In this document: positions 45,202-54,935 of the stretch, in pieces
How positions within the stretch are numbered: the first letter of the stretch is position 1
Layout of the letters: every line of letters starts with the position of its first letter
Assembly: GCF_000317615.1 (NCBI RefSeq)
Contig: NC_019780.1
Coordinates: forward strand, 1,385,840 to 1,449,839
From: Dactylococcopsis salina PCC 8305
GTDB lineage: Bacteria > Cyanobacteriota > Cyanobacteriia > Cyanobacteriales > Rubidibacteraceae
Direction of reading: 5' to 3'
DNA: 64,000 bases
Program-made: the position numbers and the translations under genes
Notes under the pieces: generated by a model
Database searches by the model: none
What the model was told of the DNA's origin: nothing
The model's input: the letters and a program-made list of their open reading frames with translations, nothing else

Positions 45202-45617
45202 TGCTGCTGCATTCTAATAGGCTAATTACTGGGCATTGTTGAACTTTTATGGAGAAGAGAGAGAGGTGCAGTCTCTCTTTAATTCCCACATAATGGGATA
45301 CTTCCCTGCACGGAGTAAAGTGTGCCTCGTCAATGTTATCTAGGCTTTTTACACTAATAGCACTGGTCTTCTAGAATCACTTGAACCTGTTTAACTATTA
45401 GCGCTACTAGCAGAAGGCTGGCTTGCACCTAAAGGTGTCCTGACCTAAATAACGTAGCCTCCTAAGAGACTTAGACTGGACTAACCTGACAATAACCAAC
45501 ACGAATGTTAACTATTGAAAGCGTGATTTGGTTAGTCATTAATTGCTAAAACTTTGAATGATAGCGGCTAGTTATTGAACAACTAACCGCATGAGCGAAA
45601 TCAAAATCTGATCGCAG
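45202..45617. other. 416-bp gap inside the pst operon
   Basis: No convincing ORF is seen. A short palindrome AGAGAGAGGTGCAGTCTCTCT lies at about 45259-45280 and GCGGCTAGTT / AACTAACCGC near 45565-45591, which could be processing or attenuation sites downstream of pstS. Lower expression of pstC-A-B relative to pstS would fit, but this is inference. Confidence 0.4.
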
Positions 45618-46667
45618 TTACAGCACTTCGTTGAGTTTTACGCCAACTGTAGAACCATCTTCAAAGATTGTTCCTGTTTTGCGATTTTCAAAGCGGGCGA
45701 TCGCTTTTTCATAAATGGTGTCGCTTAAGCCCACGTAACCCACTTCTGTCACCAGATTACGATTTTCTGAACTGAGATAGAAGTTGATAAATTCTTCAAC
45801 TTGGGCTTTTTCTTCCGCTGCCGATCGTTTAACGTAGATAAAAATGGGGCGTGCTAAGGGTTGATAAGTGCCATCTTCTACCGTAGCCGCTGATGGAGGG
45901 ACACAGCCTTCTCCGTTATCAGGATTACCATCATCCACTGCAATTGCTTCTAACTTGTCTTGGTTTTCTTCGTAGTAAGCTAAACCTAAATAGCCTAAAC
46001 TGCCTTCATCACTGACAACACCTTGCACGACCACATTATCATCTTCACTGGCGGTATAATCACCACGACTTGCTCCGCCTTCACCACCGATCGCTTCGGT
46101 GAAGTAGTCGAATGTACCCGAGTCGGTGCCAGGACCATAAAGGCTTAGTCTTTGATCGGGGAAACTCGATCGCACTTGTTGCCAGTTGTTAATTTCTCCT
46201 TGTGCTTCTGGTCTCCAAATGGTTTCTAGTTCTTCTGTGGTTAAGCATTCTGCCCAGTCATTTTCGGGATTTTTAATCACCGAAATCGCATCAAAGGCGA
46301 CGGGAATTTCAATGAATTCAATGCCAGCTTCGGCACACATCTCCTGTTCTGATTCTTTAATCGGGCGAGAGGCGTTGGAAATATCGGTTTCACCATTACA
46401 GAATTTTTTGAAACCGCCACCGCTTCCAGATACCCCAACGGTGACTCGTACCCCTGAGAATTTACCTTGGAATTCTTCTGCCATTGCCTCAGTAATTGGG
46501 AAAACGGTACTAGAGCCATCAATGGTGACTGAACCACTGAGTTCAGAACCACCACCGCCACCAGCTTCGCCGCCGCCCGTACCGCTGCCACCGCAAGCCG
46601 CGAGGGTGAGGGTAAGGGTGCCGATCGATGCTAAAGAAATTAGCCGACGTGAATATTGATTGAACAT
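45618..46667 (-). CDS. pstS: Phosphate-binding lipoprotein PstS
   Basis: A 349-residue periplasmic phosphate-binding protein. The signal peptide ends in the lipobox LAAC (Cys at about 25) and a Gly-rich spacer ([15 protein letters not shown]) follows. Typical phosphate-binding segments are [33 protein letters not shown] and [13 protein letters not shown]. It captures phosphate for PstCAB. It lies at the head of the minus-strand operon. Confidence 0.96.
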   Translation of the reverse strand: MFNQYSRRLISLASIGTLTLTLAACGGSGTGGGEAGGGGGSELSGSVTIDGSSTVFPITEAMAEEFQGKFSGVRVTVGVSGSGGGFKKFCNGETDISNASRPIKESEQEMCAEAGIEFIEIPVAFDAISVIKNPENDWAECLTTEELETIWRPEAQGEINNWQQVRSSFPDQRLSLYGPGTDSGTFDYFTEAIGGEGGASRGDYTASEDDNVVVQGVVSDEGSLGYLGLAYYEENQDKLEAIAVDDGNPDNGEGCVPPSAATVEDGTYQPLARPIFIYVKRSAAEEKAQVEEFINFYLSSENRNLVTEVGYVGLSDTIYEKAIARFENRKTGTIFEDGSTVGVKLNEVL

Positions 46668-46742
46668 AATAATGTTTTCTCCAGTTTGTGATCGATTTTT
46701 TATGGGGTTAATTTACTTGTCCCGTAGCACCATACCGTCTCA

Positions 46743-46761
46743 TCGTAAAATCTAGGTTAAG
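46743..46761 (-). promoter_or_regulatory. Putative Pho box (SphR-type), proximal
   Basis: On the minus strand CTTAACCT AGA TTTTACGA: two 8-base repeats at an 11-base period, resembling the cyanobacterial Pho-box repeat PyTTAAPyPy(T/A). It lies 76-94 bases upstream of the pstS start. The second repeat is a poorer match. Confidence 0.45.
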
Positions 46762-46829
46762 AAAATCCTCTTCCCTAAAAATACTTATGAATACACGAAG
46801 ATAAATTTACAGATTACAATACCCCATTC

Positions 46830-46848
46830 AGGTAAAAATAAGGTTAAG
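46830..46848 (-). promoter_or_regulatory. Putative Pho box (SphR-type), distal
   Basis: On the minus strand CTTAACCT TAT TTTTACCT at an 11-base period. It is the better of the two matches. It lies between pstS and the divergently transcribed rplS. Confidence 0.5.
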
Positions 46849-46918
46849 TTGACGAGATTAATTATTAAGTTCTACAATTGTAAGCTGTGACATTTTTTTG
46901 GGAAAGAAGTAAAGAGCC

Positions 46919-47275
46919 ATGAATGCTCAAGAAATAATCCGCTCGATCGAGCAAGAGCAAATGAAAGCTGATCTCCCCGTGATTCATGTGGGAGATACCG
47001 TCCGCGTCGGTGTTAACATTCAAGAAGGGGGGAAAACCCGAACCCAACCTTTTGAAGGTACTGTGATTGCTAAACGTCACGGTGGGCTCAACGAAACGAT
47101 TACAGTCAGACGAGTATTTCAGGGAATTGGCGTGGAACGGGTGTTTTTACTCCATTCTCCTCGCATTAAGGACATTAAAATTATCCGTCGCGGAAAAGTA
47201 CGGCGAGCGAAGTTATATTATCTGCGCGATCGCGTCGGTAAGGCAACTCGCGTCAAACAACGCTTCGATCGTTAA
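46919..47275 (+). CDS. rplS: 50S ribosomal protein L19
   Basis: A 118-residue L19 of the 50S subunit, near the 30S contact. It has [20 protein letters not shown] (about 19-38) and [20 protein letters not shown], both family signatures, and ends with a basic tail. It is first of a translation-associated group (rplS, tRNA-Trp, secE, nusG, rplKAJL). Confidence 0.97.
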   Translation: MNAQEIIRSIEQEQMKADLPVIHVGDTVRVGVNIQEGGKTRTQPFEGTVIAKRHGGLNETITVRRVFQGIGVERVFLLHSPRIKDIKIIRRGKVRRAKLYYLRDRVGKATRVKQRFDR

Positions 47276-47346
47276 ACTTTTTCTGAAAATCCACACAAAA
47301 GCAGTAAAAACGTGCTATAATATGAAACTGCTGAATTAATTATTGT

Positions 47347-47419
47347 GCGTCCTTAGTTCAGTTGGTAGAACGTCGGTCTCCAAAACCGAATGCCGGGGGT
47401 TCGAGTCCTCCAGGGCGCG
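47347..47419 (+). tRNA. tRNA-Trp (CCA)
   Basis: The 73-base sequence folds as a cloverleaf: acceptor GCGTCCT/AGGGCGC, anticodon loop with CCA (GTCTCCAAAAC), T-arm GGGGGTTCGAGTCCTCC. CCA is not encoded. It lies between rplS and secE, the conserved cyanobacterial position. Confidence 0.96.
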
Positions 47420-47432
47420 CTCCTCAAGAAAA

Positions 47433-47480
47433 AGACCCCCTGTAATCAGATTACCTGATCGATCGGGGGGAAACTTTTTC
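47433..47480 (+). terminator. Hairpin between tRNA-Trp and secE
   Basis: CCCCC and GGGGGG enclose an inner stem GTAAT/ATTAC, followed by AAACTTTTTC. Likely to end the tRNA-Trp transcript. Confidence 0.6.
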
Positions 47481-47511
47481 GTCTAAACGCAAACTGTTAG
47501 GGGATTGAATT

Positions 47512-47757
47512 GTGGCAAAAAAGGAACAAAAAAAAAGCAACCGCCCCGAAGTGAAAGTCAAAGAAGAACAAAGTAGCTTCGATCTTGCCGAGTTTCTCAA
47601 AGGAACAAAAGAGGAACTGGGTAAAATCGTTTGGCCCAGTCGGAAACAACTGTTGAGTGAATCAGCAGGAGTGATCTTAATGGTCACCTTAGTTGCCACG
47701 ATCGTGTACTTATTTGATAATCTCTTCATTTGGATTGCAGGAAAGGTATTTGGATGA
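47512..47757 (+). CDS. secE: Preprotein translocase subunit SecE
   Basis: An 81-residue SecE starting with GTG. The cytosolic KEELGKIVWPSRKQLLSES motif is followed by one membrane helix (ILMVTLVATIVYLF) near the C-terminus. It stabilises SecY. The TGA overlaps the ATG of nusG. Confidence 0.95.
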   Translation: MAKKEQKKSNRPEVKVKEEQSSFDLAEFLKGTKEELGKIVWPSRKQLLSESAGVILMVTLVATIVYLFDNLFIWIAGKVFG

Positions 47758-48374
47758 GTTTCGCCACAGACAATCAAAACGAAGACCCTAATTTAGAAAC
47801 CCCCACTGACGGTAAACCGAGATGGTACGCCGTACAAGTGGCTTCAGGTTGCGAGAAGCGGGTAAAAGCGAACCTCGAACAGCGCAGTCAAACCCTTGAT
47901 GTCGCCGATCGAATTTTACAGATTGAGATACCCCAAACTCCAATCTTTAAGATGCGTAAGGATGGCACTCGCCAACAGATTCAGGAAAAAGTCTTTCCAG
48001 GCTATGTCTTGATCCAAATGATCATGGATAGTCAGGTGTGGCGAGTGGTGAAAAATACCCCAAACGTCATCAACTTTGTCGGCGCTGAAAAAAAACGCCC
48101 CTACGGACGGGGAAGAGGTCACGTTGAACCAATGCCTCTGAGCCCTTCCGAAGTGGAACGAATTTTCCGACAAGCGGAAGAACAAGAACCCGTCGTGCAA
48201 GCAAAAGTTGCCGTAGGTGATAAAATCGGGGTTCTCAGTGGTCCGTTCAAAGACTTTGACGGGGAAGTGATCGAAGTTAGCACCGAAAGGAGCAAACTAA
48301 AAGCACTACTTTCCATCTTTGGACGAGAAACACCAGTGGAATTGGAATTTAATCAGGTGGAAAAACAAAATTAG
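47754..48374 (+). CDS. nusG: Transcription antitermination protein NusG
   Basis: A 206-residue NusG that binds RNA polymerase and the ribosome. The NGN domain starts [20 protein letters not shown] and contains [16 protein letters not shown]; the C-terminal KOW motif is [17 protein letters not shown] chose the ATG at 47754, overlapping the secE stop, rather than the upstream TTG. Confidence 0.97.
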   Translation: MSFATDNQNEDPNLETPTDGKPRWYAVQVASGCEKRVKANLEQRSQTLDVADRILQIEIPQTPIFKMRKDGTRQQIQEKVFPGYVLIQMIMDSQVWRVVKNTPNVINFVGAEKKRPYGRGRGHVEPMPLSPSEVERIFRQAEEQEPVVQAKVAVGDKIGVLSGPFKDFDGEVIEVSTERSKLKALLSIFGRETPVELEFNQVEKQN

Positions 48375-48376
48375 CA

Positions 48377-48802
48377 ATGGCAAAAAAAGTTGTCGCACTC
48401 ATTAAATTAGCGCTTCCTGCGGGAAAAGCCAACCCAGCCCCGCCAGTCGGTCCAGCATTGGGTCAACACGGGGTTAATATCATGGCGTTTTGTAAAGAAT
48501 ACAACGCCAAAACCGCAGATCAAGCGGGAATGGTGATTCCAGTAGAAATTTCGGTTTTTGAAGACCGCAGTTTTACCTTCACCCTGAAAACCCCTCCCGC
48601 AGCGGTTCTGTTGAAAAAAGCGGCTGGCATTGAAAAAGGTTCAAGTGAACCGAATCGCCAAACAGCAGGGGCAGTCAGCCGTGAACAATTACGGGAAATC
48701 GCAGAGACAAAAATGCCCGACCTCAACGCCAATGATATTGAGGCGGCGATGAAAATTGTTGAAGGAACTGCCCGTAATATGGGGATTACCGTTAAAGATT
48801 AA
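48377..48802 (+). CDS. rplK: 50S ribosomal protein L11
   Basis: A 141-residue L11 with [20 protein letters not shown] at about 10-29 and ENDRSFTF-like [15 protein letters not shown]. It forms part of the GTPase-associated centre. It begins two bases after nusG ends. Confidence 0.98.
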   Translation: MAKKVVALIKLALPAGKANPAPPVGPALGQHGVNIMAFCKEYNAKTADQAGMVIPVEISVFEDRSFTFTLKTPPAAVLLKKAAGIEKGSSEPNRQTAGAVSREQLREIAETKMPDLNANDIEAAMKIVEGTARNMGITVKD

Positions 48803-48857
48803 TTGATAAACCAATCGGGGAGAGGCTTCGGCTTCGTTATTGACCCAAGGAGGAAAA

Positions 48858-49574
48858 ATGGCAAAAAAACTCTCTCGTCGGATGCGAGAATTATTAGAAA
48901 AAGTGGAGGATCGTCCCTACGAACCTCAAGCCGCTTTAGAATTATTGAAAGCAACAGCAACAGCAAAGTTTGAGGAAACAGCAGAAGCTCACATTCGCCT
49001 CGGCATTGACCCGAAATATAGTGACCAGCAAATCCGAACTACAGTCGCTTTTCCAAAAGGGACGGGTCAATCAGTGAGAATTGCTGTGATTACTCGCGGC
49101 GAAAAAGTGAATGAAGCGAGTAATGCGGGTGCTGATGTGGTGGGATCAGAAGAATTGATCCAAGAAATGCAAAATGGTCGCATGGATTTTGATGTGGTGA
49201 TGGCAACCCCCGATATGATGCCACAAGTGGCGAAACTCGGTCGGGTGTTGGGACCCAAAGGATTGATGCCGTCTCCGAAAGGAGGAACTGTCACCACTGA
49301 GTTAGACGCGGCGATTCAGGAGTTTAAAGCAGGGAAACAGGAATTCCGCGCCGATCGCACTGGCATTGTTCATGTGAGGTTTGGTCGAGTGTCTTTCTCC
49401 GCCGAGGATTTATTAGTGAATCTGAAGGCTTTACAGGAAACGCTCGATCGAAATCGTCCCTCTGGGGCAAAAGGAAAATACTGGCGTAGCATTTATGTTT
49501 CCGCGAGTATGGGGCCCGCGATCGAAGTTGACATTGCAGGTTTAAGAGACTACAAACTGCCAGAAGCTGCCTAA
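48858..49574 (+). CDS. rplA: 50S ribosomal protein L1
   Basis: A 238-residue L1 protein, stalk of the 50S subunit. [21 protein letters not shown] and [10 protein letters not shown] are signatures. I chose ATG at 48858 preceded by AAGGAGG; an upstream TTG at 48840 lies before the Shine-Dalgarno and is excluded. Confidence 0.97.
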   Translation: MAKKLSRRMRELLEKVEDRPYEPQAALELLKATATAKFEETAEAHIRLGIDPKYSDQQIRTTVAFPKGTGQSVRIAVITRGEKVNEASNAGADVVGSEELIQEMQNGRMDFDVVMATPDMMPQVAKLGRVLGPKGLMPSPKGGTVTTELDAAIQEFKAGKQEFRADRTGIVHVRFGRVSFSAEDLLVNLKALQETLDRNRPSGAKGKYWRSIYVSASMGPAIEVDIAGLRDYKLPEAA

Positions 49575-49599
49575 GAAAAACTTTCAAACCAAAAAAACA

Positions 49600-49660
49600 A
49601 GCGCAGAAACCAAAGACAGCAGGTGCGTTTAACGCTTAATTTCCTGCCGAGGTGGATGCC
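49600..49660 (+). ncRNA. Ribosomal protein L10 leader
   Basis: The L10-leader consensus is visible: AGACAGCAGGTGCG, AACGCTTAAT and TTCCTGCCGAGG between rplA and rplJ. In bacteria this RNA binds L10 or L10(L12)4 and represses rplJL. The conserved bulge and closing pair are kept. Confidence 0.85.
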
Positions 49661-49715
49661 CCAAAATTCCCCCTGTTGTCCAATATCAATTGGGCGGTTG
49701 GGAGGGTGGGTCATC

Positions 49716-49745
49716 AAGCCTCGGAAACCAATCCGAGGTTTTTTT
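49716..49745 (+). terminator. Attenuator terminator in the L10 leader
   Basis: CCTCGG (49719-49724) and CCGAGG (49733-49738) form a stem followed by TTTTTTT. It is likely the intrinsic terminator controlled by the L10 leader. Confidence 0.8.
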
Positions 49746-49790
49746 GATGAAGGGGGAATAACCAATAAAAACTAGGAGGTGTAACCGCGT

Positions 49791-50360
49791 GTGGGCAGAA
49801 CACTAGAAGATAAAAAACAAGTTGTAGCGGACTTAAAGGAACTTTTAGACGAATCACAACTCGCCATCGTGATTAACTATAAAGGTTTATCCGTTGCAGA
49901 AATCGGCGACTTACGCACTCGACTGAGAGAAACAGGAACCACTTGTAAAGTCACCAAAAACACCCTAATGAACCGTGCGGTTGATGGGGATGAAAACTGG
50001 CAACCTTTACAAGAATTCTTAAAGGAATCGTCAGCATTTCTCTTTGTCAAAGACGACTTTGGCAATGCCATTAAAGCCTATAAAGAATTTTCCAAAGCCA
50101 CCAATAAAACCGAACTACGCGGTGGTGTCATGGAAGGTCAGGTATTAAGCAAAGACCAAGTGGATGCGCTAACAGAACTTCCCACCAAAGAAGAACTCAT
50201 GGCGCGTATTGCTGGCGCACTCAACGCCAACACCACCAAAATCGCCGTTGGTGTCAATGCGGTTCCGACGCAATTGGCAACAGGTGTCAAAGAAGTTTCT
50301 TCTTCCTTGGTACGAGCCATCAAAGCCGTATCGGAAAAAGACGACCAAGAAGCCGCTTAA
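49791..50360 (+). CDS. rplJ: 50S ribosomal protein L10
   Basis: A 189-residue L10 starting with GTG after AGGAGG. It forms the base of the L12 stalk and has LAIVINYKGLSVAEIGDLRTRL at about 24-45. It carries a somewhat longer C-terminal tail binding L12 dimers. Autoregulated with the preceding leader. Confidence 0.97.
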   Translation: MGRTLEDKKQVVADLKELLDESQLAIVINYKGLSVAEIGDLRTRLRETGTTCKVTKNTLMNRAVDGDENWQPLQEFLKESSAFLFVKDDFGNAIKAYKEFSKATNKTELRGGVMEGQVLSKDQVDALTELPTKEELMARIAGALNANTTKIAVGVNAVPTQLATGVKEVSSSLVRAIKAVSEKDDQEAA

Positions 50361-50408
50361 ACGGTTTATTATCCATTAATCAATCATTATTTAGGAGTAA
50401 AAACAATC

Positions 50409-50813
50409 ATGTCTGCAAAAACCGATGAAATTCTCGAACAGTTGAAATCTTTGTCCTTATTAGAAGCCTCAGAATTAGTGAAACAAATTGAGGAGGCTTT
50501 TGGGGTTGATGCGTCTGCACCTGCAGGCGGTGGGATGATGATGATGCCTGGTGCTGCCCCTGGTGGCGGTGCGGCTGCTGAAGAAGAACAAGAAGAACAA
50601 ACTGAGTTTGATGTTGTTCTAGAGGAAGTTCCTTCTGACAAGAAAATTGCTATCCTCAAAGTTGTTCGCGGTATTACTGGCTTAGGCTTAAAAGAAGCGA
50701 AAAGTTTAGTGGAAGAAACCCCGAAAGCGCTGAAAGAAGCAACGACAAAAGAAGATGCTGAGGAGATTAAAGGTAAGTTAGAAGAAGCTGGTGCTAAGGT
50801 AACAGTTAAGTAA
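50409..50813 (+). CDS. rplL: 50S ribosomal protein L7/L12
   Basis: A 134-residue L12 with the hinge rich in Ala/Gly and Met ([20 protein letters not shown]) and the C-terminal [33 protein letters not shown]. It recruits elongation factors. The methionine-rich hinge is somewhat unusual. Confidence 0.97.
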   Translation: MSAKTDEILEQLKSLSLLEASELVKQIEEAFGVDASAPAGGGMMMMPGAAPGGGAAAEEEQEEQTEFDVVLEEVPSDKKIAILKVVRGITGLGLKEAKSLVEETPKALKEATTKEDAEEIKGKLEEAGAKVTVK

Positions 50814-50822
50814 TTTCCAAAT

Positions 50823-51085
50823 TTAGGGTTAATCCCCCCCAACCCCCCGATGATTGGGGGGCTTAGATCAAACGTAGGTTGGGTGGAGGGAAGCGAAACC
50901 CAACACCAATTAGATCAAACGTAGGTTGGGTGGAGGGAAGCGAAACCCAACACCAATTCTAAGCAATGCCCCAAATCTGATCTAAGCCCCCCAAAACCCC
51001 AGGGCTGTTTCATTCTTTTAAAATTAAGGGAGGTAGGGAGATGGGGGAGACAAGGGAGATGGGGGAGATGGGGGAGATTTCAAAA
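50823..51085. repeat. G/C palindromes and two 47-bp units after rplL
   Basis: AATCCCCCCCAACCCCCCGA... and GGGGGGC may act as a terminator of rplJL. Two units of 47 bp (50865-50911, 50912-50958) hold GTAGGTTGGGTGGAGGGAAG. A GGGAGATGGGGGAGA array follows at 51029-51080. Confidence 0.8.
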
Positions 51086-51116
51086 GAATGCAACGATCTT
51101 GGTGTGAAGGTTAGGG

Positions 51117-51665
51117 ATGATCTTTGATTCAACTTAAAATTAGTTTGCATACCATATCGTACCAGTTTCAACCACTACCTTTCCTTATGGTTACTCTTCG
51201 ATAACTCTTTAAATCCTTATGCTCGATCGAGGCTTGTCAATACGGGGAGGGGGGATATAGAAAACGAATTTTCTAGCTTTCAGGGGCGTTTTCTAAAATT
51301 GGCAACACTTCCCATTATCTAGAAATACTCTATCAGGAAACTCGATCGAGCGCAAGCCTTGAAAAAAAATTTTGCTTTTCCGAGTTTATATGATGCTTTA
51401 TTCAACCTAAAAATCCTATTTACATACCATATTTTTCCACTTTTGCCCACTGGTTTTCCTTATGGTTGCTGTTTAATTGTCTTTTTAATTCCTATGCTCG
51501 ATCGAGGCTTGTCAATACGGGTGGGGGGGATATGAAGAACGATTTTCCTTGTTTTCAGGGGCGTTTTCTAAAATTGGCAACACTTCCCATTATTTAAGAA
51601 AACTCTATCAGGAAACTCGATCGAGTGCAACCCTTGAAAAAAAATTCGCCCTTTTCTGGTTTCTC
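51117..51665. repeat. Tandem duplication of a 275-bp element
   Basis: Unit 1 is 51117-51391 and unit 2 is 51392-51665. Shared blocks are CCTTATGGTT, ATGCTCGATCGAGGCTTGTC, TTTTCAGGGGCGTTTTCTAA and CTATCAGGAAACTCGATCGA; intervening stretches differ, so copies are old. Two perfect CTCGATCGAG palindromes per unit are notable. A third start (GATGCTTTATTCAAC) is at about 51729. No gene. Confidence 0.8.
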
Positions 51666-51674
51666 TTGATTTGT

Positions 51675-51840
51675 TATTTGTTATTTGTTATTTGGTATTG
51701 GCGAAAAAGGTATTGTGCAATGGGAATGATGCTTTATTCAACATTCGGTAAAGACCGTTATTCGTTATTCGTTATTTGTTATTCGTTATTTATTACTGGT
51801 CACTGGTCACTGGTCACTGGTCACTGGTTTGCACTACTTC
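51675..51840. repeat. TTATTTG/TTATTCG and CTGGTCA arrays
   Basis: Low-complexity runs of TTATTTGTTATTTGTTATT, TTATTCGTTATTCG and CACTGGTCACTGGTCACTGG. An ORF over this stretch is not credible. Confidence 0.85.
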
Positions 51841-51993
51841 CCATCATGGTACGGTTATTTTATAACGGGATACACCATTTGGCAAGAGCCGCGTACTGAA
51901 ATAGCGAAAATTCGTTAAATGTTAAGAATGATGTAGCAAAACAGACGTTCCATACTTCGACAAGCTCAGTAACAGGAACGTCTCTACAATGAT

Positions 51994-52170
51994 GACTAAT
52001 TTGTGTTGGGTTACGTTACCTTCACCCAACCTACACCAGCTAATTTGTGTTGGGTTACGTTACCTTCACCCAACCTACACCAGCTAATTTGTGTTGGGTT
52101 ACGTTACCTTCACCCAACCTACACCAGCTAATTTGTGTTGGGTTACGTTACCTTCACCCAACCTACACCA
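51994..52170. repeat. Four tandem copies of a 44-bp unit
   Basis: Units of 44 bp carrying CTAATTTGTGTTGGGTTACG and TTCACCCAACCTACACC, palindromic, at 51994, 52038, 52082 and 52126. The last runs into the pirin-like fragment. Confidence 0.92.
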
Positions 52171-52409
52171 GCGCTTAAGGGCTGATCATTCAGTTTTATA
52201 GCACCTTTCAGCACTTGTAACCAAGCATAGCGTTGAGAAGACATTTTATAATTAATCACAGTTCCCACCCCAACCATGCTTAAGTAGCATTTTACATCTT
52301 GTTGCACAGAAATGCAATCCCCTTCGCCATTTTTTGCTGCAATTAAAGTTAGTTGGTCGGGGTTTTTATGGACATTAACTCGATCGTTTCCGTGACGAAT
52401 TGTTATCAT
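52143..52409 (-). pseudogene. Pirin/quercetinase-like C-terminal fragment
   Basis: An 88-residue ORF resembling the C-terminal cupin of pirin-family proteins (QLTLIAAKNGEGDCISVQQD, then RYAWLQVLKGAIKLNDQPLS). The N-terminal cupin with the metal ligands is missing, and the last few residues read into a 44-bp repeat (GVGWVKVT). It is likely the remains of a larger gene. Confidence 0.65.
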
Positions 52410-52582
52410 TTTTTTCTCCTATTATTGAGAGCTTTTTAGATAACGTAGATGACGTAGACGTAGGGTGGGCTTTGCCCACCTGATAAGTAATAAATTACTT
52501 AAATACTACTATGTGTTCCATCGCAGAAAGGAGGATTTTTTGTATATTTACAGTTTTCGATCGGCAATCATGGGTTTAGCCA

Positions 52583-53578
52583 TTGTGTTCTCCTCTTAGT
52601 AAAAGTTTACAGCCGATTATTGATGAAATGCACCGATGGGGACTGTACTATGAAAAACAACAAAGTTTTACTTGGTATCCTCAACTGCGGAATTATACCT
52701 TTGATCTTGCTTGTCAGTTATTTGTTGGTTTAGAAAATGGATCACAGACGCAACTCGGTCACTTATTTGAGATTTGGTCTCAAGGATTGTTTAGTCTTCC
52801 GATCGATCTTCCTTGGACAAGATTTGGTCGGGCTTTAAATAGTCGAAAAAAGATGTTACAGGAACTGGAAAGAATTATCTGTGAACGACTAGAAAGCCAA
52901 GAAATTGGAGAGGATGCGTTAGGAATTTTGATTCAAGCTGAAGATGAGGAAGGGAATAAATTAAGTCTGGATGAACTCAAGGATCAGGTATTATTGTTAC
53001 TGTTTGCGGGACATGAAACTTTGACTTCTAGTTTGACTTCTTTTTGTTTACTAATGGCACAACATCCAGAGATTTTAGAGAAAGTAAGAGAGGAACAAAA
53101 ACAGTTTTCTGATTCTGAACCGATGACGTTAGAAACGCTTTCAAAAATGACTTATTTAGAGCAAGTGTTACAGGAAGTTTTGCGTTTAGTTCCGCCAGTG
53201 GGAGGTGGGTTTAGAGAAGTGATTGAAGATTGTGAAATCGAAGGATATTTCATTCCGAAAGGATGGAATGTTCTTTATCAAATTAATCAAACTCATCGTG
53301 AGGAAACTGTTTATCCAGAATCGGATCATTATCAACCTGAACGATTTAATCCCGAAAGAATAGATAATCCGAGTAAAACTTACAATTATGTTCCTTTTGG
53401 TGGGGGAATGCGAGAGTGTTTAGGGAAAGAGTTTGCACGGTTGGAAATGAAACTTTTTGCTGTGAATTTAGTCCGTCATTATCATTGGGAATTATCGCCT
53501 GATCAAGACACGGAATTGTTAACTGTTCCCGTGCCTCGTCCTCGTGATGGCTTAAAGGTAAGGTTTGTAAAAAATTAA
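52583..53578 (+). pseudogene. N-terminally truncated CYP120-like cytochrome P450
   Basis: A 331-residue P450 that matches CYP120A1 (cyanobacterial retinoic acid hydroxylase) from about its residue 120 onward. The I-helix LLLFAGHETLTS is at about 135-146, ExxR at EVLR, and the heme-ligand Cys in PFGGGMRECLGKE at about 285. About 115 N-terminal residues are missing and the upstream 170 bases do not encode them. The frame begins with TTG. It may still fold incompletely; activity is doubtful. Confidence 0.8.
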
Positions 53579-53586
53579 GGGAATTA

Positions 53587-54153
53587 ATGATGGTTTTGAA
53601 GAGTTTATTATTGGGTGTCGGCTTACTTCTGTTTTCAATGTCGCCAAGTTTTGCGGTGACAGAAGGGGAAAGTTTCAACAGAAAAGAAACGGTTTTGATG
53701 GCTCATGTTAATCCTGAAGTGATGAGAATGATTAATGAGGCGATCGAGCAGAATCCGAATGATCCACAGCCCTATTTACAGCGTGGTTTAGCTTATAATC
53801 ATTTGGAAGAATATCAGAAGGCTTTAAATGATTTTAATCGTGTTCTTGAATTAGATGCTGATAATGTCGATGCTTATAATTTTCGGGGAACAATGTATTT
53901 CCGAGTGGGAGATTATGAAAGGGCTTTAGCTGATTATAATCAAGCAATGAACATCAATCCTGATTATGCGTTGTTATATTTTAATCGGGGTTATGTCAGG
54001 ATAGAATTAGGAGAAATTCAAGGCGCGATCGAAGATTTTCAAAAAGGCGCAAATCTCGCTAAAAAACAGGGAGATTTAAACACTTATCAACAAGCACAAG
54101 CCATCATTGAAAAGCTCAAAGTTGCTCCTGAATCGGTTTCTGTTACTAATTAA
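53587..54153 (+). CDS. Exported TPR repeat protein
   Basis: A 188-residue protein with a signal peptide (SLLLGVGLLLFSMSPSFAVT) and three or four TPR units from about 47 to 160, for example AYNHLEEYQKALNDFNRVLE and AYNFRGTMYFRVGDYERAL. TPR domains mediate protein contacts. It follows the P450 fragment by eight bases. Partners unknown. Confidence 0.85.
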   Translation: MMVLKSLLLGVGLLLFSMSPSFAVTEGESFNRKETVLMAHVNPEVMRMINEAIEQNPNDPQPYLQRGLAYNHLEEYQKALNDFNRVLELDADNVDAYNFRGTMYFRVGDYERALADYNQAMNINPDYALLYFNRGYVRIELGEIQGAIEDFQKGANLAKKQGDLNTYQQAQAIIEKLKVAPESVSVTN

Positions 54154-54275
54154 GGTTTGCTGAAAAGTTAATTAGTCGGTGAAGACCGTTATTCGTTATT
54201 TGTTATTCGTTATTCGTTTTTTTTAAAAGGGCGAAACACTGTTCGCCCTGCGGTTACTATCAGTTGTGGAAAAGA

Positions 54276-54575
54276 CTAATTGCGAGGGATGTTTACCTCA
54301 CGAGCTAAGGCTTTAAAGTTCTCCAAATTTGCACCTGGACGACGGCGGAAGGGAGTCGCTTTTGGCATAAGATAGTTAGGGGCAAAAGTTTCGCCGCGAA
54401 GGGGATCATTTTGCGGTTGACTCTCATTCGTCATGGGGATAGATGCGGTTTTTGTGGCTTCTGGTTGACTTTCCGTAGCGGATTGCTGGGTTTCGGTTTC
54501 TGTGGTCTGATCTTCGCTTAATTCCGCGTAATAATTATCTTTACCACTAAATAAGTTTTTGATGATACCAACCAT
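54276..54575 (-). CDS. Conserved small hypothetical protein
   Basis: A 99-residue protein with Gln/Glu/Thr-rich residues 20-50 (disordered) and a basic C-terminus (FRRRPGANLENFKALAREVN). MVGIIKNLFSGKDNYYAELSE begins the protein. Cyanobacterial hypothetical of this form are known to me only as unnamed families. No domain. Confidence 0.6.
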   Translation of the reverse strand: MVGIIKNLFSGKDNYYAELSEDQTTETETQQSATESQPEATKTASIPMTNESQPQNDPLRGETFAPNYLMPKATPFRRRPGANLENFKALAREVNIPRN

Positions 54576-54746
54576 TAATGATGACTCCTAAAAATGCTTT
54601 TCTGCTTATCGTTTACTAGCATATCGGAAGACGGGAACAGATTTTAAGCACAGCAATGAGGAAAATTATCGGTGAGAGACTTCCCAAAACTTAGATTGTT
54701 GTGTTAGACTCATAAAGGTCTGTAAAAAAGACGCTGTATCCTGAAC

Positions 54747-54828
54747 GCGGATGTGGTGGAATTGGTAGACACGCACGCTTGAGGGGCGTGTGGCTCACGC
54801 CTTGCGAGTTCGAGTCTCGCCATCCGCA
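54747..54828 (+). tRNA. tRNA-Leu (GAG)
   Basis: An 82-base class II tRNA. Acceptor GCGGATG/CATCCGC, anticodon GAG, variable arm GGGCGTGTGGCTCACGCC-like, T-loop GAGTTCGAGTCTC. CCA is not encoded. Confidence 0.95.
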
Positions 54829-54935
54829 TGATTTCAGTTGCCGAGGGATGATCCTCGATCGGAAAAGCTGAAAGTTAAAGTCAGTGGTTATCATAGAGGT
54901 AAGATTAAGTTTTGTAAATTACCGAGATTGGCATT

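Noticed and set aside
51549-51899. 116-codon ORF
   Set aside because: Covers the end of a 275-bp repeat and TTATTTG/CTGGTCA low-complexity runs.
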